Source: an uncultured Bacteroidales bacterium (GTDB lineage Bacteria > Bacteroidota > Bacteroidia > Bacteroidales > UBA932). Taken from it: DNA of 28,898 bases. The position numbers and the translations under genes are program-made. Under the pieces are notes generated by a model. It had not been told where the DNA came from. It saw only the letters and a list, made by a program, of their open reading frames with translations, and did not search any database. Positions 17,954 through 25,407 of this stretch are shown in pieces (position 1 is the stretch's first letter; each line of letters begins with the position of its first letter). Where the stretch lies: the NCBI GenBank assembly GCA_934726455.1, contig CAKVDS010000029.1:1-28898 (forward strand). Reading direction: 5' to 3'.

Positions 17954-18595
17954 ATGATCAATACGGCTATCACCCTTGTCATCCCGTTCATCTGCGCTGC
18001 CATGGCGCTTTGGGGCAGTGTTTTTCATGAAAAAGAAGGTTGGCACAAGGCGGTCCGCTTCTTTATCCTGCTGGTCGCTTCCGCCGGACTGGCATTGTCC
18101 GTGAGCAAGATGATGCCGATGCTGAGGGCGTTGTGCTCCAGCGAGATGCTGGATGAGAGCATTCTCAAATATGCCTTGGCTCTGGTCTACACGGGGATAT
18201 TGTCCTCGATGGTTCTGGCATCGTTTTATCTGGTGGTCATCGACGGCTTGTTCGGGGGTCCGATAGGCTGGTTGCCGGTGGTCGGCTGCATCCTTACAGG
18301 TCTGCTGCTCGCCGTCCCGACATTCAGCCTCGGCATTTTCGTCATAAAGAATTTCTGGTGGCTCGCGCTTGCTGTCCTGGCTGTGCTTGCTATAATAGGT
18401 GCTATTGTCGGGGGAGCATCCTCACGAGGAGTCAGCGCATCCTCGCAGGGAGATGTCTTTGTGGACAGGTATGGCAACGAATATATCAGGACTTCAGACC
18501 AGACCCGTATATACTCCGGGAACGAGACCTGGAACACCACCAAGGAATATCACATAAAAGGCCAGAGCGGCAGTTTCTACAGGAAAATCAAATAG
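17954..18595 (+). CDS. Integral membrane protein of unknown function
   Basis: The 213-residue product is not recognised. It has about five hydrophobic segments (roughly residues 4-22, 35-51, 72-97, 104-130 and 133-153) and then a polar tail of about 55 residues rich in Ser, Thr, Tyr and Gly. No catalytic or binding motif is apparent. It stands alone: it is divergent from the beta-barrel operon and convergent with the Lrp-type regulator gene, whose stop is 19 bases away, with no terminator visible in the gap. Codon usage looks like that of the neighbours, and the promoter box upstream supports that it is a real gene. Confidence 0.75.
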   Translation: MINTAITLVIPFICAAMALWGSVFHEKEGWHKAVRFFILLVASAGLALSVSKMMPMLRALCSSEMLDESILKYALALVYTGILSSMVLASFYLVVIDGLFGGPIGWLPVVGCILTGLLLAVPTFSLGIFVIKNFWWLALAVLAVLAIIGAIVGGASSRGVSASSQGDVFVDRYGNEYIRTSDQTRIYSGNETWNTTKEYHIKGQSGSFYRKIK

Positions 18596-18614
18596 CCATC
18601 GATTCAGGATCAGA

Positions 18615-19082
18615 CTACCGTCTCAGATGGACAGGTACACCGAACGTGTCCTTGACCACGCCCATGACGAAAGAACTGTTCAGACTTCCTATGCAGTCAA
18701 GGTCTCCCATGATCCTCAGGACAAAACGCTGATAGTCTTTCATGCTCGAGACATATACCTTCATCAGGAAGTCGTAGTCACCGGAAATGTTGTAGCACTC
18801 CGCGACCTCGTCTATCTGCGCCACCGCGTCCATGAGCCGTTTGGCGTTGTCGAACGTGTGCTGCTTGAGCTTGATATAGCAGAAGGCCATGAATGAGCAG
18901 TCCAGTTTGTCAGCGTCAAGCACGGCCGCGAATTTCTTGATATACCCTTGAGTCCTCAGTCTTTTGACTCTCTCGAACACCGGTGTCGGAGACAGGTGGA
19001 CCTTGGCGGCTATCTCCTTGTTTGTCAGATCTGCATTGTCCTGGAGCAGTCGCAGGATCTCGACATCCTTCTCATCTATCAT
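18615..19082 (-). CDS. Lrp/AsnC-family transcriptional regulator
   Basis: A 155-residue DNA-binding protein of full family length. The N-terminal 60 residues are the AsnC-type winged helix-turn-helix (DVEILRLLQDNADLTNKEIAAKVHLSPTPVFERVKRLRTQGYI). The C-terminal 90 residues are the RAM (ligand-binding/oligomerisation) domain, with the typical segment VAECYNISGDYDFLMKVYVSSMKDYQRFV. Family members sense amino acids and often control their own gene and a divergent neighbour. Here the divergent neighbour is the metY-metF-metH operon, and a symmetric dyad lies between them, so control of methionine synthesis in response to methionine or another amino acid is plausible but inferred. Confidence 0.93.
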   Translation of the reverse strand: MIDEKDVEILRLLQDNADLTNKEIAAKVHLSPTPVFERVKRLRTQGYIKKFAAVLDADKLDCSFMAFCYIKLKQHTFDNAKRLMDAVAQIDEVAECYNISGDYDFLMKVYVSSMKDYQRFVLRIMGDLDCIGSLNSSFVMGVVKDTFGVPVHLRR

Positions 19083-19147
19083 AGAAAAATATTCTTTTAG
19101 AAATGGTTTTATTCAGCCATTTTGGGACACTTATCCTGTTGCACGTA

Positions 19148-19155
19148 CAAATATA
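19148..19155 (-). promoter_or_regulatory. -7 box of the Lrp/AsnC gene
   Basis: On the minus strand this reads TATATTTG, an exact TAnnTTTG match, 65 bases before the regulator's start codon at 19082. No TTTG is seen at the -33 distance. The box overlaps the first two bases of the dyad at 19154-19199, which would fit autoregulation. Confidence 0.6.
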
Positions 19156-19199
19156 GATATTTTATCCAAAAATCGAATAATGCTTGGACATTATATCTA
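19154..19199. promoter_or_regulatory. Two-tier dyad, candidate Lrp-type operator
   Basis: TAGATAT (19154-19160) pairs with ATATCTA (19193-19199), and TCCAA (19165-19169) with TTGGA (19184-19188), with equal 4-base gaps on both sides and a common centre between 19176 and 19177. The nested symmetry is unlikely to be chance in such a short intergenic region and fits binding by a dimeric or octameric regulator. The obvious candidate is the adjacent Lrp/AsnC protein. It could alternatively fold as an RNA stem with a symmetric internal loop. Confidence 0.55.
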
Positions 19200-19214
19200 A
19201 GAGAGCGAAATTTG
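19184..19214 (+). promoter_or_regulatory. Tentative promoter of metY-metF-metH
   Basis: TTGG (19184-19187), a 19-base spacer and GAAATTTG (19207-19214) resemble the Bacteroidota promoter but lack the TA of the -7 box. It would place the transcript start about 20 bases before the ATG at 19241 and its -33 element inside the dyad. No better match was found in the region. Confidence 0.3.
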
Positions 19215-19240
19215 CGCTGAAAAATAAAGGACAACAAAAC

Positions 19241-20527
19241 ATGAGCACTCAGAAACTTCATCTTGAAACATTGGCCCTGCATGTGGGCCAGGAGACAGCC
19301 GACCCGGTGTCGGATGCCCGTGCCGTACCTATCTACCAGACAACATCTTACGTATTCCATAACAGCCAGCACGCAGCCGACCGCTTCGGCCTCAGAGACC
19401 CGGGCAACATCTACGGGAGGCTGACCAACACAACCCAGGACGTATTCGAGAAGAGGATAGCCGCACTCGAGGGCGGAGTCGCCGCACTCGCAGTCGCGTC
19501 CGGAGCCGCAGCCGTCACCTACGCCCTCCAGAACGTCCTCCAGCAGGGCGACCACATCATAGCCGCCGACAACATGTACGGGGGCTCGTTCAACTTGATC
19601 ACCCACACCCTCACGACTATGGGGATCACCAACACCATCGTGAAAGTCAATGACCTCAAGGCTCTTGAGGATGCCATAAGGCCGAACACGAAAGTGATCT
19701 ATGCCGAGACTTTCGGCAACCCCAACTCCGATGTGACGGACCTCGACGGCATAGCCGAAGTAGCCCACAGGCACGGGATCGTGTTCATTGTGGACAACAC
19801 ATTCGCGCCAGTGCTCATAAGGCCGATTGAGCACGGGGCTGACATCGTAGTGCACTCGGCGACAAAGTTCATCGGCGGACACGGCACGACCCTTGGCGGC
19901 GTCATCGTGGACGGTGGAAAATTCGACTGGAAAAAGACTCCGGACAAGTACCCGACGCTCGCCAAGCCTGATCCGAGCTATCACGGTGCAGTGTTCGCGG
20001 ACGTGGCGGGACCGGCAGCATTCGTGACAAGGGTCAGGGCCGTGATACTCCGCGACACCGGAGCCTGCATCAGCCCGATCAGCGCATGGCTTCTCCTCCA
20101 AGGCACCGAAACCCTGCCTCTGCGCATCGAACGTCATGTGCAGAATGCCCTCAAAGTGGTTGATTATCTCGAACATAACCCTAAGGTAGCCAAGGTGAAC
20201 CATCCTGCTGTAGCATCACACCCGGATCATGCCTTGTACGAGAAGTACTTCCCGGACGGCGGCGGCTCCATCTTTACATTCGAAATAAAGGGGACACAGC
20301 AGGACGCCTGGAAATTCATCGACAGCCTCAAGATATTCTCTCTTCTGGCCAACGTGGCTGACGTCAAGAGCCTCGTGATTCACCCGGCGACGACCACCCA
20401 TTCACAGATGTCCCCGGAAGAACTTGAGCAGCAGCACATCACCCCGACAACCATCAGACTTTCCATCGGCATCGAGAACATCGACGACATCATCGCTGAT
20501 CTGGACCAGGCTTTCGCAGCGATATAA
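19241..20527 (+). CDS. metY: O-acetylhomoserine sulfhydrylase (PLP enzyme)
   Basis: MetY uses pyridoxal phosphate to make homocysteine from O-acetylhomoserine and sulfide, bypassing cystathionine. The 428-residue protein has the Cys/Met-metabolism PLP fold throughout: PIYQTTSYVF, NIYGRLTNTTQDVFEKRIAALEGG, VASGAAA, DNMYGGSFNLI, and the Schiff-base lysine in HSATKFIGGHG (K209). The length near 430 residues and the insertion GGKFDWKKTPDKYPTLAKPDPSYHG favour MetY over cystathionine gamma-synthase or gamma-lyase (about 380-400 residues). The start is the ATG at 19241; an upstream in-frame start at 19184 would add 19 residues that precede the conserved N-terminus and cross the dyad. It is followed after 2 bases by metF, so sulfide fixation and methyl supply are linked in one message. 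Confidence 0.92.
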   Translation: MSTQKLHLETLALHVGQETADPVSDARAVPIYQTTSYVFHNSQHAADRFGLRDPGNIYGRLTNTTQDVFEKRIAALEGGVAALAVASGAAAVTYALQNVLQQGDHIIAADNMYGGSFNLITHTLTTMGITNTIVKVNDLKALEDAIRPNTKVIYAETFGNPNSDVTDLDGIAEVAHRHGIVFIVDNTFAPVLIRPIEHGADIVVHSATKFIGGHGTTLGGVIVDGGKFDWKKTPDKYPTLAKPDPSYHGAVFADVAGPAAFVTRVRAVILRDTGACISPISAWLLLQGTETLPLRIERHVQNALKVVDYLEHNPKVAKVNHPAVASHPDHALYEKYFPDGGGSIFTFEIKGTQQDAWKFIDSLKIFSLLANVADVKSLVIHPATTTHSQMSPEELEQQHITPTTIRLSIGIENIDDIIADLDQAFAAI

Positions 20528-20529
20528 AA

Positions 20530-21432
20530 ATGAAGCAATACCCCTCACTTGAAATAGTCCCGCCTCTGACAGGGATGACAAAAGCCGAACTCCTTGAGGA
20601 CATCAGGCCGTTTATCGAGTTCAAGCCCGAGCATATAAACGTGACCTGCCACAGGGACGAGGTGGTCTACGAAGAGCAGCCAGACGGAAGTTACAAGAAA
20701 CGTCTTGTTCGCCGGCGGGTCAGCGAGACTGCGGTCTGCGCGGCCATCCAGTCTGAGTACAAGATAGATGTCGTCCCCCACCTTATATGCGGGGGCTTCA
20801 GCGCCGAGCAGATAGAATTCCAGCTCCAGGACTTCAAGTTCATGGGGGTTTCCAATGTGCTGGCACTGCGCGGGGACTGCCTCACAGGAGAGAAGCGCTT
20901 CACCCCGGTACCGGGCGGCTACACCCACGCGAGCGAACTCGTGGAGGCTGTCCGCCGCTTCGAGAAGGACAACAGTTGTGACGGCTTTTTCAAAATAGGG
21001 GTCGGGGGCTACCCAGAGAAGCATTTCGAGGCGCCCAACCTCGATGACGACATAGCCAACCTCAAGCACAAGGTCGATGCCGGCGCAGACTACATCACCA
21101 CCCAGATGTTCTTCGACAACAAGCTGTTCTACGATTTCGTGGACCGCTGCCGCAACGCTGGCATCAACGTCCCGATCATCCCGGGGCTGAAACCCATCTC
21201 CACCCCGAGACAGGTGAAACTCCTCCCGGAATCGTTCTCCATAGACATCCCGCACGCACTCACGAGCGAAATCGCAGCACACCAGGACGACAGGGAGGCC
21301 GTATACCGGATTGGCCAGGAATGGGCCACGGCCCAGTGCAAAGACCTTCTCGCCCACGGAGTACCTGGAGTGCACTTCTACACCATGGGCAAGTCAGCCA
21401 ACGTCATCGGAATCCTCCGGGAATGTTTTTAA
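20530..21432 (+). CDS. metF: 5,10-Methylenetetrahydrofolate reductase
   Basis: MetF reduces 5,10-methylene-THF to 5-methyl-THF with FAD, supplying the methyl donor for methionine synthase. The 300-residue protein starts LEIVPP in place of the usual FEFFPP, keeping the catalytic Glu (E8). It then shows NVTCHRDE, a basic insertion (about residues 45-65) of the kind seen in Bacteroidota MetF, PHLICGGF, the LALRGD motif, GVGGYPEKH and ADYITTQMFFDN, all of the FAD-binding TIM barrel. Its N-terminus is about 20 residues shorter than that of E. coli MetF, and no upstream start is possible because metY ends 2 bases before. metH follows after 3 bases. Confidence 0.94.
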   Translation: MKQYPSLEIVPPLTGMTKAELLEDIRPFIEFKPEHINVTCHRDEVVYEEQPDGSYKKRLVRRRVSETAVCAAIQSEYKIDVVPHLICGGFSAEQIEFQLQDFKFMGVSNVLALRGDCLTGEKRFTPVPGGYTHASELVEAVRRFEKDNSCDGFFKIGVGGYPEKHFEAPNLDDDIANLKHKVDAGADYITTQMFFDNKLFYDFVDRCRNAGINVPIIPGLKPISTPRQVKLLPESFSIDIPHALTSEIAAHQDDREAVYRIGQEWATAQCKDLLAHGVPGVHFYTMGKSANVIGILRECF

Positions 21433-21435
21433 AGA

Positions 21436-24400
21436 ATGTACGACATAAGGGCAGAAATATCAAAGCGCATCCTCATACTCGACGGAGCAATGGGGACAAT
21501 GCTTCAGCGTAAAGGTCTTCAGGGCAACAGCGAGTCATTCAACCTCAGCGACCCGGAAACGATACTTGGAATCCACCTCGAATACATAGAGGCGGGAGCG
21601 GACATAATCACAACCAACTCTTTCAGCGCCAACAGCATATCCCAATCCGAATACGGTCTTTCCGACCAGGCCGGGCAGATGGCTGAGGCTGCGGCGCGCT
21701 TAGCAAGACAGGCAGCCGATGAAGCACCGCGCAAAGTATGGGTTGCCGGCAGCATAGGACCGACAAGCAAATCCCTGTCTCTGGCCCAGAACATTGAAGA
21801 GCCGCTTTTCAGACCATATTCTTTTGACGATATGGCCGCCGCCTTTGAGATCCAGATAAGAGGTCTGCTCAGGGGCGGAGCCGATCTGCTTCTGTTTGAA
21901 ACGTGCTTCGATGCCCTCAACACAAAAGCAGCCCTCTATGCGCTCAGCCGTATTCCCGAGGCTGCCGGAATCCCTGTCATGATCTCGACATCATTGAGTG
22001 ACAAGAGCGGGCGCACCCTCACAGGACAGACTATGGAGGCGTTCTACCGCTCCATACAGCACTGTGATCCGCTCTCGTTCGGCCTGAACTGCTCGCTTGG
22101 GGCGGAAGAGATGATCCCGCTGATCGCGGACGTGTCCGCATGGGCGGAGTGTCCTGTCAGCTGCTACCCCAACGCCGGTCTGCCAAACGAGATGGGCGAA
22201 TACGACGAGACTCCCTCCCAAATGGCCGAAGCGGTGCGCAAGATGGCCATGGCAGGCTCTGTAAACATAGTGGGAGGCTGCTGCGGCACCACTCCCGAGC
22301 ACATAAAGGCCATGGCGGAGGCAGTAAAGGGAATTTCTCCGAGGCACATCCCCGCCCCCGACAACACCTTGCACGTCAGCGGTCTGGAGAGCGTCGCCGT
22401 AGACAGGAAGAGAAACTTCACCAATGTCGGAGAGAGAACCAATGTGGCCGGCTCACGCAAGTTCGCCAAGCTGATCGCCGCCGGAAACTACGAAGCGGGG
22501 CTTCAGATAGCCGCACAGCAGATCGATAACGGGGCGGACATAATAGACATCAATATGGATGATGCGATGCTTGATTCGCGTCTTGAGATGGAGAAGTTTC
22601 TCCGTTATGTCTCAAATGATCCGGCTGTCGCAAAGGCCGCCATAATGATAGATTCCTCGCATTGGGAGACTCTGGTCACTGGGCTCAAAAACACCCAGGG
22701 CAAGAGTATCGTCAACTCGATTTCGCTCAAAGAAGGAGAGGATGCGTTTCTGCAAAAAGCACGTGAAATCAAAGCCTTGGGGGCTGCGATAATCGTGATA
22801 GCATTCGACGAACAGGGTCAGGCGACCAGCTATGACAGGAAAGTGGAGATCTGCAGCAGGGCCTATTCTCTGTTGACCGGCAAGGTCGGGTTCAGTCCAT
22901 CGGACATCATTTTTGATGTTAACGTTCTCCCTGTGGGCACAGGCATCCCGGAGCACGCACGCTACGGGGTGGATTTCATCGAGGCGGTGAGATGGATAAA
23001 AGCCAACCTGCCCGGTTGCCGCACCTCGGGAGGCATCTCCAACCTTTCGTTCTCGTTCAGGGGCAACAATGAGGTGCGGGAGGCCATGCATTCGGTATTT
23101 CTCTATCACGCCATCGCCGCCGGGCTTGACATGGGAATCGTGAATCCGGGCATGCTCAAGGTCTACGATGAGATCGAGCCGGAGCTGCTCCGCTGCGTAG
23201 AGGATGTGATCCTGGACTCCGATCCCGGGGCCACGGAGAGGTTGATCGAGAAAGCCTCACGGATTCTGGAGGCCAAGGACGCAGTTCCCGCCCAAAGTTC
23301 CACGGGAGGAAGTGAAGTTCCGGCTGACATCGGCTCGACTGCGGAAGACAGGCTCATAAGGGCACTGGTGAAGGGCGACACGACGGGACTTGAGATGGAC
23401 ATAAAGGAATGCTTGGAGAAATACGCCCGTCCGGTGCAGATCATAGACGGACCGCTCATGAGCGGAATGGCGAAGGTCGGTGAGCTGTTCGGGGCGGGGA
23501 AAATGTTCCTGCCGCAGGTTGTCAAGTCGGCGAAGACGATGAAAACCGCTGTCGCGCTGCTTCAGCCTTACATCGAAGAGGACAAGGACGAATCAGCATC
23601 AAAGAAGCCGAAAATCGTGTTTGCCACAGTCAAGGGAGACGTACACGACATCGGGAAGAACATTACAGGCATAGTCTTGAGCTGCAATGGTTTCGAGGTT
23701 ATCGATCTTGGGGTCATGGTGCCGAAGGAGGAGATTCTCCGGAAAGCCGCGGAGACCTCGGCAGACCTCATCGGTGTCAGCGGTCTCATCACCCCGTCTC
23801 TCCATCAGATGGAAGAAATCTGCAAAGAGATGGCTTCAAGAGGCATGGATACTCCCCTTCTCGTAGGCGGGGCGGCCGCCTCCGCGCTGCACACGGCAGT
23901 GAAACTCGCTCCGCTCTACTCCCATGTCTTCTACGCCAGCGACGCCTCGGCAAGCGCTGTCCTGGCAAACCAGCTTGTGACAGACAGGGAGACAAGCGAA
24001 AAAGTTGAACATCAGAAGCAGGAGCAGCTCCGCAGTCTTTATGAACGCTCCTCACAGGACAAAGCCTTACAGGCAACTGTCGTGAAGCCTTTCCCGGCAT
24101 CAAGTTTCATCCCGGGCCAGCCTTTCAGTAACATCGTTGCCCGGCAACTGAGCATTGAAGAGGTCGAACCCTTCCTTGACTGGAACCTTTTCGCGGCAAT
24201 CTGGGGGATAAAGAGCGGGACGGGGCAGGAGGAGTTCAGCCGACTGCGCTCCGATGCGCTGGACGAGATCAAACGTCTCAAAGCAGAAAACGCTTGCAGG
24301 ATAAAGATTTGTGCAAGATTTGACGCTTGCCGCAGCGTGGGTGACGACATCGTGTCAAAGGATTTCAGGATACCCATGTTCCGTCAGGAAGGGGGACGGT

Positions 24401-24909
24401 CGCTCGCCGATTTCGTCGCACCCGAAAGATATGGCTTCGACTCTCCAATGGGGATGTTCGCGCTGAGCGTCCATTCTCAAGGCCATCCGGACGACTGCGG
24501 CTGCCCTGCATGCAACACGGAATACGGGCCCATGCTGACACGCTCCGTACGTCTGACTATGGCGGAGGCCGCATCAGAATGGCTCAGCGCACATATCAGA
24601 CAGGAACTGCCGGCGGGATTCGGGAAGGCGACGATCATCAAGCCCGCATCGGGCTATTCAAGCTGTCCGGACCACAGTTTGAAAAGGGACATTCTCAGAC
24701 TTCTGCCCGGTTCGGAAGAACTCGGGATCACGCTGCTCGACAGTTGCGCGATGGTCCCGGACGCCAGCATCTGCGGCCTTATATTCATCCATCAGGATGC
24801 CTTCTATCCGGAGATCCGGAGGGTCAGCCGGAAGACAATTGACGACTACGCCGCCCGCCGCGGCATGACCGGCCCCGACAAGGCCCGCTTCCTCGGGCAC
24901 CTGCTGTGA
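21436..24909 (+). CDS. metH: Cobalamin-dependent methionine synthase
   Basis: MetH moves the methyl group of 5-methyl-THF through cobalamin to homocysteine. All modules are present in 1,157 residues (E. coli has 1,227). The homocysteine domain (1 to about 320) has the zinc ligands C219, C282 and C283, spaced 63 residues apart as in E. coli. The pterin domain (about 325-600) has VGERTNVAGSRKF and GADIIDINMDD. The cap and B12 domain (about 625-850) has DVHDIGKN, with H737 the likely lower axial ligand, then SGLITPS and VGGAAAS. The reactivation domain (about 890-1,157) has VGDDI, LADFVAPE and GYSSCPDH. In the last motif the usual leading Arg of RPAPGYP-type sequences is Lys, a conservative change at the AdoMet site. 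It is the last gene of the operon and no terminator was seen after it. Confidence 0.96.
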   Translation: MYDIRAEISKRILILDGAMGTMLQRKGLQGNSESFNLSDPETILGIHLEYIEAGADIITTNSFSANSISQSEYGLSDQAGQMAEAAARLARQAADEAPRKVWVAGSIGPTSKSLSLAQNIEEPLFRPYSFDDMAAAFEIQIRGLLRGGADLLLFETCFDALNTKAALYALSRIPEAAGIPVMISTSLSDKSGRTLTGQTMEAFYRSIQHCDPLSFGLNCSLGAEEMIPLIADVSAWAECPVSCYPNAGLPNEMGEYDETPSQMAEAVRKMAMAGSVNIVGGCCGTTPEHIKAMAEAVKGISPRHIPAPDNTLHVSGLESVAVDRKRNFTNVGERTNVAGSRKFAKLIAAGNYEAGLQIAAQQIDNGADIIDINMDDAMLDSRLEMEKFLRYVSNDPAVAKAAIMIDSSHWETLVTGLKNTQGKSIVNSISLKEGEDAFLQKAREIKALGAAIIVIAFDEQGQATSYDRKVEICSRAYSLLTGKVGFSPSDIIFDVNVLPVGTGIPEHARYGVDFIEAVRWIKANLPGCRTSGGISNLSFSFRGNNEVREAMHSVFLYHAIAAGLDMGIVNPGMLKVYDEIEPELLRCVEDVILDSDPGATERLIEKASRILEAKDAVPAQSSTGGSEVPADIGSTAEDRLIRALVKGDTTGLEMDIKECLEKYARPVQIIDGPLMSGMAKVGELFGAGKMFLPQVVKSAKTMKTAVALLQPYIEEDKDESASKKPKIVFATVKGDVHDIGKNITGIVLSCNGFEVIDLGVMVPKEEILRKAAETSADLIGVSGLITPSLHQMEEICKEMASRGMDTPLLVGGAAASALHTAVKLAPLYSHVFYASDASASAVLANQLVTDRETSEKVEHQKQEQLRSLYERSSQDKALQATVVKPFPASSFIPGQPFSNIVARQLSIEEVEPFLDWNLFAAIWGIKSGTGQEEFSRLRSDALDEIKRLKAENACRIKICARFDACRSVGDDIVSKDFRIPMFRQEGGRSLADFVAPERYGFDSPMGMFALSVHSQGHPDDCGCPACNTEYGPMLTRSVRLTMAEAASEWLSAHIRQELPAGFGKATIIKPASGYSSCPDHSLKRDILRLLPGSEELGITLLDSCAMVPDASICGLIFIHQDAFYPEIRRVSRKTIDDYAARRGMTGPDKARFLGHLL

Positions 24910-24950
24910 TTGTCCAAGTACCTGCACCATCGCTTTCCGGATATTTTTGC

Positions 24951-24958
24951 TACTTTTG
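24951..24958 (+). promoter_or_regulatory. -7 box upstream of the small-protein pair
   Basis: TACTTTTG matches TAnnTTTG exactly and ends 7 bases before the ATG at 24966, predicting a leaderless or almost leaderless transcript. No TTTG was found at the -33 distance. The 56 bases between metH and this gene hold nothing else recognisable. Confidence 0.6.
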
Positions 24959-24965
24959 CACCCGT

Positions 24966-25244
24966 ATGGACAACAGAATCAGCCGGGATGCGGTCGAGTC
25001 GGCCTACTGCATCTTCCACCAGAAATACAGGGTCTACGAATATTCAACCAGTCCCATTCAGCGTGACGAAATTGAGTCTGCAGTAGCCTCGTATGTCATG
25101 GAGATGAACAAGAACCTCTACCGCGAACTGTCCGGCGGGAAAGAGGGATTCCTCATGGAGCATGTGAGCTTCGGCTCCGACCTGAAGTCCGCCATAGACA
25201 AACTTGAAACAATGATGCAAGATGGACCATCTTCCGCAGAATGA
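24966..25244 (+). CDS. Small conserved-type hypothetical protein
   Basis: A 92-residue soluble, largely helical and acidic protein with no signal peptide or membrane segment (starts MDNRISRDAVESAYCIFHQKYR). It resembles, from memory, an uncharacterised Bacteroidales family found as short stand-alone proteins, but no function can be given. The ATG at 24966 is chosen because the promoter box ends 7 bases upstream; an in-frame start at 24906 would run through that box. Its last 23 bases overlap the next gene in another frame, so the two are very likely translated from one message. Confidence 0.7.
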   Translation: MDNRISRDAVESAYCIFHQKYRVYEYSTSPIQRDEIESAVASYVMEMNKNLYRELSGGKEGFLMEHVSFGSDLKSAIDKLETMMQDGPSSAE

Positions 25245-25407
25245 CATGCCGATGCTTGTCTCGGCGATCAATTTTCTCCTGAGGGACAACATGTTCGACA
25301 GCCTCGAGGCTGTCTGCGACTACTACCACGAAGACAAGGCCGCCCTGAAGGCAAAACTCAAGGCAGCAGGCTACACATATTCCGAAGAACAGAAGAGATT
25401 TATCTGA
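25222..25407 (+). CDS. DUF4250 family small protein
   Basis: A 61-residue protein matching the DUF4250 pattern: MDxLPxxxxMLVSAINFLLRD, a Leu-rich helix, a short acidic turn, then KAKLKAAGYTYSEEQKRF. The fold looks like a small helical, perhaps DNA- or protein-binding, domain, but the family has no known role. It starts inside the end of the preceding gene (23-base overlap), and its stop overlaps the stop region of the convergent GH27 gene by 8 bases. It is complete and of the usual family length. Confidence 0.8.
   Translation: MDHLPQNDMPMLVSAINFLLRDNMFDSLEAVCDYYHEDKAALKAKLKAAGYTYSEEQKRFI

Noticed and set aside
19200..19240. Possible SAM-II-like riboswitch before metY (short AGCG/CGCT stem followed by an A-rich tail and AAAGG).
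   Set aside because: Only a 4-bp stem is present, and the longer P1 and pseudoknot pairing of SAM-II could not be found.
19109..20203. Long minus-strand open frame (364 codons) over metY.
   Set aside because: It is antisense to intact MetY motifs, including the PLP lysine, and has no family resemblance.
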